From positions 1-46,864 of the forward strand of contig CAZEAU010000020.1 of assembly GCA_964510515.1 (NCBI GenBank): DNA of 46,864 bases. Direction: 5' to 3'. The translations under genes were made by a program, and so were the position numbers. Source of the DNA: SURF-21 sp964510515 (GTDB lineage Bacteria > Actinomycetota > Geothermincolia > Geothermincolales > RBG-13-55-18). The notes beneath the pieces were generated by a model. It was not told the origin of the DNA. It saw only the letters and a program-made list of their open reading frames with translations, and made no database searches. Position 1 is the first letter of the stretch. Every line of letters begins with the position of its first letter. Below, in pieces: positions 39,910-46,864 of this stretch.

Positions 39910-40557
39910 CTATCCGCGCAGCCGCGCTCTCCAGCGTTCCAGCTGACCCGCCCAGGGGCCATAACGCCTGCCATGCAGGGCGGCCCCGCGCAGCGAGGCG
40001 ACGAACTCCGCCGGGCTAGTGAAATATTCCATTTCGGTGTAGAGCAGGCCGACGTGATCGGCCCTATGCGCATCGCTGCCCGCCGTGGCCGGCAGCTCAT
40101 GGCGGGCGGCGAAGGAGCGGGCGCTGCGGTTGGCGAGCCACCAGCGGGGCTTGCCGTTGAGGACCTCCAGGGCATCGATCTCGTCTTTCAGTTCCTCCAG
40201 GCGGCGCGAGGTCATGCGCTTGAGCTTGATCACATCGAAGGGGTGCGGGATCAGCACCACCCCCCCCTGGGCATGGATGCGCCGCATGGTCTCGGGCGCG
40301 CTCAAGCCCGGGGGGACCTCCTCGCTGAGAAAGAGGCCGATGATCTCCCCCTCCGCGGAACGGATCTCCGACCCCGCAATGATAAGCAGCTCCGGGAGCT
40401 CCCGGGCGAACTCCAGGCCGCCGCGCAGACAGTCGTGGTCGGTCACCGCCACGCCGTCCAGCCCCCTGCGGCGGCATGCCTCCCTCAAGCCCTCGGGGTC
40501 GATGGTGCTGTCGAAGGAATAGACGGTGTGCACGTGGAGGTCGAGCTTTACCCTCAA
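39910..40557 (-). CDS. PHP-domain phosphoesterase
   Basis: The 215-residue protein is a PHP-family metal-dependent phosphoesterase. The trinuclear metal motifs are LDLHVHTVYSFDS, VTDHD, AGSEI, LIPHPFD and TAGSDAH. It should act on phosphoesters such as histidinol phosphate, nucleotides or a small phosphorylated compound; the substrate is not readable. The start is TTG at 40557, with AAGGGGCGACTTCC upstream. It lies 13 bases downstream of the LCP-family gene in the same direction and probably shares its transcript. Confidence 0.85.
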   Translation of the reverse strand: MRVKLDLHVHTVYSFDSTIDPEGLREACRRRGLDGVAVTDHDCLRGGLEFARELPELLIIAGSEIRSAEGEIIGLFLSEEVPPGLSAPETMRRIHAQGGVVLIPHPFDVIKLKRMTSRRLEELKDEIDALEVLNGKPRWWLANRSARSFAARHELPATAGSDAHRADHVGLLYTEMEYFTSPAEFVASLRGAALHGRRYGPWAGQLERWRARLRG

Positions 40558-40570
40558 GGAAGTCGCCCCT

Positions 40571-41515
40571 TCAGCGGAATTCCACGGGAACCTGGCAGGC
40601 GTTCTCGATGGAGTACACCAGCTCCCTCAGCCCGGCCTCGTCGAGGAAATAGACGCTGGCGCTGCCCGCGGCGCCCGTGCGCCCCGGAGCCACCCCTCCC
40701 TGTACGTCCACCACCGGACAGGAGGCGAACCACCGCGCCAGCCTTATGACCTCGTCCGCGGTGAGATCGCTCTCCAGGGGCTCCAGGGCGACGGAGAGGA
40801 ACCAGGCCGCTCCCGGATATTCCGCCAGCTCCTTGCCCTTGTAGAGGACCTGCATGAGCAGCCTCTGCTGCTGCCGCACCCTTTCCAGGTCCGACATGGG
40901 GTAGTCTCTGGACCTGGCCATGATCAGCGCATGGGCGCCGTCTAGATGCTGGCTCCCCGCCGGAACGATCCCCACCTTGGGGTCCATGATGGCCTCGTCC
41001 AGGGTCACCTGCACCCCCCCGAAGAGGTCGAAGAGCCAGGTGAACTCGTCGAAATCGACCACCACGTGATTGTGTATCTCCATGCCGACGACCTGCTCGA
41101 TCGTGCGCACCGCCAGCCCCACGCCGCCCAGCTGATAGGCCTCGTTCACCTTGCTGCGGCCGTGGCCGGGGATATCAACGTAACTGTCCCTGGGGATGGA
41201 GAGGAGACAGGCCTTGCCCCTGGCCTCGTCGATATGGGCGATGATGATGGTGTCGCTCCTCTCGTTGCCCTCCTGGGGGCGTCCGAGCCCGTGGTCCAGC
41301 CCCAGGATGAGCACATTCAGGGGCCGGTCGCTCACCGGCTCCGCCGCGGGCACCAGGGGCGGCTCCTCCACCCCGGGGAAAGCGCCGGGCTCGGCCGCCG
41401 CCCCCGCACCGCCCGCGAACCACTCCCAGGGGTCGACGAGCGTGACCGCGCTCGCGGCCGCGAAGGCCAGGGCCACCAGGAAGATGGCCATGCGAAGCGC
41501 CGTCTTTCTGCGCAA
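40571..41515 (-). CDS. LytR-CpsA-Psr (LCP) family cell-wall polymer ligase
   Basis: The 314-residue protein has an N-terminal membrane anchor (about 9-27) and an LCP domain. Pyrophosphate-binding residues are visible in ILGLDHG (Asp74), NERSDTI (Arg86), SIPRDSYVDI (Arg109 and Asp110) and HGRSKVNEAY. The family transfers wall teichoic acid, arabinogalactan or capsular polymers from undecaprenyl carriers to peptidoglycan outside the cell. The start is TTG with GGGAGGTCGC upstream. It is divergent from the PAP2-like envelope genes across a 319-base spacer, which holds a promoter for the latter and no other visible feature. Confidence 0.9.
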   Translation of the reverse strand: MRRKTALRMAIFLVALAFAAASAVTLVDPWEWFAGGAGAAAEPGAFPGVEEPPLVPAAEPVSDRPLNVLILGLDHGLGRPQEGNERSDTIIIAHIDEARGKACLLSIPRDSYVDIPGHGRSKVNEAYQLGGVGLAVRTIEQVVGMEIHNHVVVDFDEFTWLFDLFGGVQVTLDEAIMDPKVGIVPAGSQHLDGAHALIMARSRDYPMSDLERVRQQQRLLMQVLYKGKELAEYPGAAWFLSVALEPLESDLTADEVIRLARWFASCPVVDVQGGVAPGRTGAAGSASVYFLDEAGLRELVYSIENACQVPVEFR

Positions 41516-41770
41516 GCGACCTCCCTTCGCGCCGCCTCCGTTTCCCTACTGTTTTCTTACCTTGGCGCCGATTGTCCTTCAGGCTGCTCCGGACGCCCCC
41601 GCCCGCCCTCGTGCTCCTCCGCCGCAGCGCGACCCGGCGCCCGCGGGCCGGAACGCGGAGAGCGCGTCCTGCGGGCCGCCGCGGCGGCACACGGTCCCGG
41701 GCACCACATCTTATCACCGCCGGGCCGGCCCCCGCCCTGGATCCCCGGCGTGGCGGCGAAGCCCCCGATG

Positions 41771-41799
41771 TGGAAAATGAGAGGCCGACACCATATAAT
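41771..41799 (+). promoter_or_regulatory. Putative promoter for the PAP2-to-GT-C operon
   Basis: TGGAAA at 41771-41776 and TATAAT at 41794-41799 are separated by 17 bases. The PAP2-like gene starts 35 bases downstream. Confidence 0.6.
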
Positions 41800-41834
41800 A
41801 CCCGCGGGATGGAAAAGCGAGCGGAGGGAAGCGT

Positions 41835-42440
41835 TTGAACTGGTTGCTCAACCTGGACTATACCGTCTTCACCTGGATAAACGGGCTTGCGGGCCGCTGC
41901 GGCCCGTTGGACGCGGTGATGAAGATCTTCTGCAACGACCACCTGGTCCCCTTCACCCTGGGGTTCATGCTGGTGGTCATGGCCCTGCACGGCCGCGGGC
42001 GCGAGGAGGACCGCAATAACCTTGCCGCGGTGGTGCGCCTCTTCGTCGCCGTGGTCGTCTCCTCCGCCCTGCTGCAGCTGGCCGTGACCCTCATCCATCG
42101 CGACCGGCCTTTCGTCGCCCACGAGGTGAACCTGCTCTTCTACCGCCCTACCGACTGGTCTTTCCCCAGCAACCCGGCCACCGCCACCTTCGCCTTCTTC
42201 TTCTCGGCCCTGTTCTCGGATCGCCGTTTCGGGTGGTGGTTTCTGCCCCCCGCCCTGCTCATGTCCTTCTCCCGCGTCTTCTGCGGCGTGCATTACCCCG
42301 GAGACGTGATCGCCGGCATGCTCATCGCCGCCGCCAGCGCCTGGCTCGTGCACCGCGTGGACTTCCTCAGCCGCCCCCTGGTGGCCGTGGTGAACGGAGT
42401 GGAGAGCCGCCTGCGGTCCTCCCTGAGCGTGAGGGAATGA
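41835..42440 (+). CDS. PAP2-superfamily membrane protein with altered catalytic motifs
   Basis: The 201-residue protein has the topology and spacing of PAP2-type undecaprenyl-diphosphate or lipid phosphatases, with about five membrane spans. The C3 motif SRxxxxxHxxxD is intact (Ser146, Arg147, His153, Asp157). The C1 motif KxxxxxxRP keeps RP (91-92), but the lysine is Val84. The C2 motif PSGH reads PSNP, so its histidine is Pro114. Activity is thus doubtful. The start is TTG with GGAGGGAAGCG upstream. It begins a co-directional run of four envelope genes and is followed after three bases by the next start. Confidence 0.75.
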   Translation: MNWLLNLDYTVFTWINGLAGRCGPLDAVMKIFCNDHLVPFTLGFMLVVMALHGRGREEDRNNLAAVVRLFVAVVVSSALLQLAVTLIHRDRPFVAHEVNLLFYRPTDWSFPSNPATATFAFFFSALFSDRRFGWWFLPPALLMSFSRVFCGVHYPGDVIAGMLIAAASAWLVHRVDFLSRPLVAVVNGVESRLRSSLSVRE

Positions 42441-42443
42441 GCC

Positions 42444-43712
42444 GTGGAGGAGATTTTCTACGAGGACGTGCTGGATACCTTCCTCTTCTGCTTCATCGCC
42501 TGCTTCGGGATCATACAGGCGATGGTGGCGAGGAGGGGATGGCACGGCCTGAGCGTGTACGGGGGCAGGTTGAAGCCCGCGCTCAACTACGCCCTGGGGG
42601 CCGTGGCGGTGGTCTTCGCCTACGCCTGGTATTTCAGCGACCCCCTGCACCGCAACGTGCGCAACATAGAGGCCTTCATGAGCCTGGTCTGCCTGGTGCT
42701 CGGCATCCTCGCCGCGGGGGCGGCCACGGCCCTGCTCTCCTCCCTGGCGGAGGCGTTGCGGCGGCGCCTCGGGCGCGGGAGGAGGGGGAGGCCTGCCTCC
42801 CGCCTGGAGAGGATGGAGCTGCCCGAGGGGACGCTCCTGGCCTCCCCGGCGTGGGGTGAGCCGGGGGAGAACCTGGTGGTGGTGGCGGAAGCGGGCAGGG
42901 GCTGCGAGAAGCTCATGCACGCCATTTCGACCTGCCTGCCGGAGGGACGCGGCATGCTCTGCCTGCACCCCCGCCCGCCGCGTGACGGTCCCGGGCACGG
43001 CGGAATCGGCTCCGCCGTGCCCGGTATGCTGGCCGGGGCGGAGAGGGAACGGGGAATAGACGCCCGCGGCGAAGCCTTCATGGGGCTGGGGTGGGGCGGC
43101 AGCGCGCTCCAGCTCCTCGCGCCGGAGCTGCTGGGCGCCTACCAGCCGCGCAGGGCCCTTATCGTGGCGCCGGTCGTGCCCGAGCGCGAGCGGGATTTTA
43201 TCGGCGACGCCCTGCTCTCCAACACCCCCCTCGACGTCCTGGAGGTGCTGACGGCCGGCAGGCCGTGGAGGGAAGCGGCCTCCCGCGCCATCCTCCGCTT
43301 GTGGCTGCCCGTGCTCGCGGCCTGCGTCGCGGCGGCCACGGCGGTCACGGTGGGCTTCGACGTGCGCTGGAAGCTGTTCTCGGGCCCCATGGCGGGGGCG
43401 CTCATCTCGCTCTGGGCCACCTATTTCCTCGCCCGCTGGAGGGGTCTCCTGGAGGGCCCGGGCGCGGAGGCGAGGGCGGCGTCGCGGCTGCGCGGCGGCA
43501 GGCCCGGGGACGCCATCTGCCCCTTCACCGTGGTGCTCACCGCGGACCACGGCCTCGAGGCCGCCGCGCGCGAGGTGCCCGGCCTGGAGCCGGGAGCGGT
43601 GAGAGTCGAGTACTGGGCGGACGTCCTGCGCGGTAAATTCCTCCTTGGGGGTGAAACTCCCGCCCGCCTCGCCGCTCTAATATGGGAGGAAGGGGCGGGG
43701 GGGAGCAGGTGA
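42444..43712 (+). CDS. Integral membrane protein of unknown function
   Basis: The 422-residue product has three membrane spans near the N-terminus (about 8-28, 46-64 and 77-100), a soluble stretch (about 110-275), two further spans (about 278-300 and 310-330) and a C-terminal soluble tail. I recognise no named domain. The middle region has strand-like hydrophobic segments (ENLVVVAEAGRG, RALIVAPVVP) suggesting an alpha/beta fold. The start is GTG with GAGGGAATGAGCC upstream, three bases behind the PAP2-like gene, so the two are co-transcribed. It is probably envelope-related by context only. Confidence 0.6.
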   Translation: MEEIFYEDVLDTFLFCFIACFGIIQAMVARRGWHGLSVYGGRLKPALNYALGAVAVVFAYAWYFSDPLHRNVRNIEAFMSLVCLVLGILAAGAATALLSSLAEALRRRLGRGRRGRPASRLERMELPEGTLLASPAWGEPGENLVVVAEAGRGCEKLMHAISTCLPEGRGMLCLHPRPPRDGPGHGGIGSAVPGMLAGAERERGIDARGEAFMGLGWGGSALQLLAPELLGAYQPRRALIVAPVVPERERDFIGDALLSNTPLDVLEVLTAGRPWREAASRAILRLWLPVLAACVAAATAVTVGFDVRWKLFSGPMAGALISLWATYFLARWRGLLEGPGAEARAASRLRGGRPGDAICPFTVVLTADHGLEAAAREVPGLEPGAVRVEYWADVLRGKFLLGGETPARLAALIWEEGAGGSR

Positions 43713-43755
43713 GGGCCGGCGCGCTCCGCCGCGCTGGCCGATTGCGAGGAAAGCG

Positions 43756-44964
43756 ATGAAAGGCAGCAACGGCAGCGGCGTGTCGCTGGTGGTCAAGCCG
43801 GCACTGTGCCTCTTTCTCGCCGCCGTCGCGGTCTTCTTCGCCGCGCAGGCCACGCTGGGGGCGCGCGACGGAGGCGAGGGCGGCGCCGCGGAGAAGGAGG
43901 CGCGCATCGCGCCCGGCGGGGCCATACACGCCTCGCTCGCGGCCCTCCTGGAGAGCCTGGCGGGGGCGCGCACCTTCGACCTCGAGCCGCAGTGGGAGCT
44001 GGCGGTGGCGGGCGGGGTCTTCCTGGAGGAGGAGGGGGGTTTCCTCTACATCACCTCCAACCTGGGGCGGGTGATGGCCGTGGACGCCTCTACGGGCAGG
44101 CTCGCCTGGGGCCTGAACCTGGGGGCATGGGTCTCAGCGGCTCCCGCCGTGCAGGACGGCGTGGTCTACGTGGGGGCCACCGACCACGTGCTCTACGCCC
44201 TGGATGCGGCCAGCGGCGCCCTTCTCTGGCATTACACCTCCCAAGGGGAGATACTGGCCCAACCGGTGGTCGACGGCGACATGATCTTCTTCACCGCCGA
44301 CAACGATTCCGTCTACGACCTCCTCCACCGCCTCTACGCCCTGGATGCGGCCAGCGGGAGCCTGTTGTGGACATACGATACCGAGAGCTGGACGCCGTCG
44401 CCTCCCGCCGTGGGGGCAGAGGCCGTTTACCTGGGGGGGTACCGGCGCGAGGTTTACGCCCTGGACAAGCACGGGGGGGGCGGCCTGTGGTCCTTCAAGA
44501 CCCCGAACATCGTCTTTTCATCCCCCCAGATCACGGGCGAGCGAGTGCTCTTCACCTGCATCGACGGCTGGGTGCACGCCCTGGACGCGGGCAGCGGGGC
44601 GCCCCTGTGGTCGAGGAAGCTCCCGGGGTTCGTGTGGCTGGCCTCCCTGGACGGCTCCGGCAACCTCTACGCCTGTTCCCACCGCGACACCCTCACCGCC
44701 ATGGCGGTGAGCAGCGGGGAGGAGCTGTGGGCTTTTTCCGCCGGGGAACTGCTGGCCTGCGCGGCCACGCAGGACGGCGGGATCGTATGCGCCTTCGAGG
44801 AAGGAGGGAGAGTATATCTGCTGGACGCCTCGACGGGCAAGCAGGACGCCATACTGAGGATGCCGCGGGCGTTCACCTCGACCCCCCTGCTCAAGGGCGG
44901 ACACGTCTATTGCGGCTCGAGCGACGGCTTCGTCCGCGCCTACGCGCTGCCCAAAGAGATGTGA
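43756..44964 (+). CDS. PQQ-like beta-propeller repeat protein, membrane-anchored
   Basis: The 402-residue product has an N-terminal membrane anchor or signal peptide (about 12-33) and a series of PQQ-like beta-propeller repeats. The recurring word is 'YALD..SG.LLW' (for example YALDAASGALLWHY, YALDAASGSLLWTY, HALDAGSGAPLWSR), about seven times. No tryptophan-docking or redox residues show that it binds PQQ; BamB-like scaffolds use the same fold. It should sit outside the membrane as a protein-binding platform. The ATG follows GCGAGGAAAGCG. It is third in the envelope run. Confidence 0.82.
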   Translation: MKGSNGSGVSLVVKPALCLFLAAVAVFFAAQATLGARDGGEGGAAEKEARIAPGGAIHASLAALLESLAGARTFDLEPQWELAVAGGVFLEEEGGFLYITSNLGRVMAVDASTGRLAWGLNLGAWVSAAPAVQDGVVYVGATDHVLYALDAASGALLWHYTSQGEILAQPVVDGDMIFFTADNDSVYDLLHRLYALDAASGSLLWTYDTESWTPSPPAVGAEAVYLGGYRREVYALDKHGGGGLWSFKTPNIVFSSPQITGERVLFTCIDGWVHALDAGSGAPLWSRKLPGFVWLASLDGSGNLYACSHRDTLTAMAVSSGEELWAFSAGELLACAATQDGGIVCAFEEGGRVYLLDASTGKQDAILRMPRAFTSTPLLKGGHVYCGSSDGFVRAYALPKEM

Positions 44965-44970
44965 TGGCAG

Positions 44971-46431
44971 GTGCGGCGGACCGGCGGAGGTGCGGGGGCC
45001 GCATGCTTCTCCCCAGCCGCGGGCGCCGCGAGGAGGGAGGCCTGGGCCTCGGCGCTCACCTCCGAGCTGGGCTACCTGGGCATGGTCTGCACGACCTTCT
45101 TCCTCTATGCCGTCATCGCTATGCTCGCCCTGGCCCCCGACGGCACCGTGGGAAAGCTGTCCCCAATCCATGAAGCGGTGCAGAGGAACTCCTACCTGGC
45201 GGAGCTGCTGCGGCTGACGGGGATAAGCCGGGCCTCGCACTCGCAGCTGGTGGCGGCCTCCGTGATCGTGCTGGTCCTGCTCCTCGCCGCCTATGCCTGG
45301 GCGCTGCTCATCTTCCGCCGGCGCCAGGACAAGGGGCTGCTCTCCATCCTCGCCCTCGGCCTTGCCCTCTGCCTGCTGCTGGTGGTCATCCCCCCCGTGG
45401 CGAGCAAGGACGTCTTCTCCAACATCTTCTACGGCAAGATCGCCGCCCGCTATGCCGACAACCCCTATGTCGTCACCCCGCAGCGTTTCGCGAGCGATCA
45501 GCTCATGGTCTACGTCAGCCTCAATTGGAAGAACACGGCCATCGTTTACGGCCCCCTGCACACCTCTTTCTCCATGCTCCTGAACCTCGTCGCCGGGGAG
45601 GGGATCACCGCCAACATCCTCGTCTTCAAGGGCGCCATGGCCGTCTTTCACCTCGCCAACACCCTGCTCGTCTGGTTCATCCTGGGGCTCGCGGCCCCAC
45701 GGCGTCAGCGCTTCGGGACCATGCTCTACGCCTGGAACCCCATCGCGCTGACCATAGGGGTGGGGGGAGGCCACAACGACCTGATGATGATGACGCTGGT
45801 GCTCCTCGCCGTTTACCTGCTCCTCAAGGAGCGCAAGTGGGCCGGCTTCTTCTTCCTCTGCCTCTCGGTGCTGATCAAGTACATCAGCGCCATACTCGTC
45901 GTCGCCCTGGTCATCTACCTGGTTTCGAGGCAGGTGGGGCGCATGGCGCGGGCGCGCGAGCTGGCGCGCTGCGCCGCCTTGTTCCTGCTCGTCTCCGCGC
46001 TGCTCTTCCTTCCCTTCTGGGCGGGAGCGAGCACCTTCGGGTCCACCCTGCGCAACCTGCAGCTCGACAACTACTCCAGCGTCGGCGGGGCGCTGTCCTT
46101 CGTTTTCGGCGCCGTGTTTGAGTACGTGCTGCGCCTGCCCCACTCCCTCGCCGCGACCCTGGGCGGCGCGCTGAGCAGGCTCCTGCTGCTGCCGCTGTTC
46201 TTTGCCGTCCTGTGGTCCGCTCCGCGGCGCATGCGCAGCTTGGAGGACGTCCCCGACTGTTTCTTCTGGGTCACCCTGGCCTACCTGGCGACGACCAGCT
46301 ATTACATGCCCTGGTATTTCCTCTGGCTGCTGCCGCTCATCTCGCTGCGGCCCTGGGACCGCATATCGAAATGGAGCCTTGCCGTCGGCACCGCGACCAT
46401 CCCCCTGGGCACCGACATCCACCCCTACTGA
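44971..46431 (+). CDS. GT-C family polyprenyl-phosphate-dependent glycosyltransferase (MptB-like)
   Basis: The 486-residue protein has about eleven membrane helices and the features of a GT-C transferase that uses polyprenyl-phosphate sugar: the first-loop acidic ASKDVFSNIFYGKIAA, then NPYVVTP, the IVYGPLH motif and GGGHNDLMM. It resembles actinobacterial MptA/MptB-type alpha-1,6-mannosyltransferases that build lipoglycan cores on the outer face of the membrane. The donor and product are inferred from family. The GTG at 44971 has a weak ribosome-binding site six bases behind the propeller gene; the first 30 residues are not conserved-looking, so the true start may be later. Confidence 0.8.
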   Translation: MRRTGGGAGAACFSPAAGAARREAWASALTSELGYLGMVCTTFFLYAVIAMLALAPDGTVGKLSPIHEAVQRNSYLAELLRLTGISRASHSQLVAASVIVLVLLLAAYAWALLIFRRRQDKGLLSILALGLALCLLLVVIPPVASKDVFSNIFYGKIAARYADNPYVVTPQRFASDQLMVYVSLNWKNTAIVYGPLHTSFSMLLNLVAGEGITANILVFKGAMAVFHLANTLLVWFILGLAAPRRQRFGTMLYAWNPIALTIGVGGGHNDLMMMTLVLLAVYLLLKERKWAGFFFLCLSVLIKYISAILVVALVIYLVSRQVGRMARARELARCAALFLLVSALLFLPFWAGASTFGSTLRNLQLDNYSSVGGALSFVFGAVFEYVLRLPHSLAATLGGALSRLLLLPLFFAVLWSAPRRMRSLEDVPDCFFWVTLAYLATTSYYMPWYFLWLLPLISLRPWDRISKWSLAVGTATIPLGTDIHPY

Positions 46432-46473
46432 CGGCAACGGGGAGGGGGCTCCATCCGCGCCGCCTCCGCCCCC

Positions 46474-46553
46474 CGATAAGGATGGGGTCAGGTCTTGTTC
46501 TTTGCCTGCTCCGCGATAAGGATGGGGTCAGGTCTTGTTCTTTGCCTGCTCCG
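46474..46553. repeat. Two identical 40-bp tandem repeats
   Basis: The unit at 46474-46513 is repeated exactly at 46514-46553. It contains GATGGGGTCAGGTCTTGTTC; its CAGGTCTT core is the inverse complement of the AAGACCTG core in the repeats at 8, 248 and 377. Such GGGGTCAGGTCTTG words are familiar from REP-like repeats near Y1 transposase genes, but no transposase lies in the window. No gene is visible in 46432-46864. Confidence 0.85.
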
Positions 46554-46764
46554 CTATCTTCCCAGTTCGCACCTGGGGCTTTACCTCGGGTTCGCAAGAC
46601 GTGGCCCCATGCTCTCTTCCCGGTGGCTGATCCTGGAGAAAAGGGCTCTCTCGTGCTCCAAGTGAGCGTCTTGCAGGAGCCGCTTCGCAAGTGTTCTTCC
46701 GGCGTCCCTTCGGGGTGCGGGTGGTAAATGTTCTTCCTGGCTCTCTTCCGGTGCCGGGGTGGCA

Positions 46765-46801
46765 CATGCTTTTCCGGACGCCCCTCATGCTTTTCCGGAC
46801 G
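46765..46801. repeat. Two 16-bp direct repeats
   Basis: CATGCTTTTCCGGACG at 46765-46780 recurs at 46786-46801 with a 21-base period. TGTTCTTCC also recurs just upstream (46693 and 46729). The stretch 46554-46864 is non-coding and repeat-rich up to the scaffold end. Confidence 0.7.
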
Positions 46802-46864
46802 TGTCATCGTAGGGGCCGGTTCGCATACGGAAGGTGAGGCCCGGTATCGATACGGATGATTCCG

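Overview
The window is a high-GC bacterial chromosome segment, probably a metagenome-assembled scaffold: it has a 100-N gap inside a tandem repeat and repeat families at both ends. The gene content points to a deep, probably anaerobic actinobacterial lineage; a Geothermincolia-like group is my inference, not a measured placement. Evidence for Actinomycetota is the fhaA-fhaB-pstP-rodA-pbpA block with a PASTA kinase, and a DUF2342 metalloprotease-like protein. Evidence for a deep or anaerobic lifestyle is an archaeal-type fructose-bisphosphate aldolase/phosphatase and a pair of 2-hydroxyacyl-CoA-dehydratase-like (DUF2229/HGD-D) proteins. TTG starts are frequent.

Layout. 1-650: non-coding repeats. 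654-4536: glutamate synthase, then small secreted or zinc-ribbon proteins. 4607-7000: phosphoesterase, 5-formyl-THF cyclo-ligase and FBP aldolase/phosphatase. 7181-9910: a P2A cation ATPase. 9907-12713: two surface-polysaccharide enzymes (DUF4015 glycoside hydrolase, NodB deacetylase). 13018: tRNA-Ala. 13138-15227: the DUF2229/HGD-D pair. 15725-18645: a GerMN protein, an M28-like lipoprotein with degenerate metal ligands, and the DUF2342 protein. 18646-19552: a gene-free stretch that looks like an undescribed structured RNA. 19553-25046: an internally duplicated zinc-binding protein, an MBL hydrolase, a CARDB protein with histidine kinase and response regulator, and tRNA-Leu. 25146-27810: radical SAM protein and a geranylgeranyl-reductase-family flavoprotein. 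27866-38519: the cell-growth signalling cluster. 38795-39893: a repeat-rich B-box-like protein broken by the gap. 39910-46431: PHP phosphoesterase, LCP ligase, and a four-gene envelope run ending in a GT-C glycosyltransferase. 46432-46864: repeats.

The main functional theme is the cell envelope. A PASTA kinase (PknB), a PASTA pseudokinase in the usual pknA position, the PP2C phosphatase, two FHA readers, a SEDS polymerase and its class B PBP form the conserved phospho-signalling and elongation module. LCP ligase, PAP2-like protein, GT-C mannosyltransferase-like protein, polysaccharide deacetylase and DUF4015 hydrolase would supply and modify the envelope polymers.

The most unusual signal is at about 18935-19320. 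It contains five mutually nested complementary segments, nine CAGCA words of which six lie in a regular 11-12 nt array, and a rho-independent terminator whose 3' arm is also complementary to the 5' end of the element. All function calls rest on reading motifs by eye; no database search or folding programme was run.
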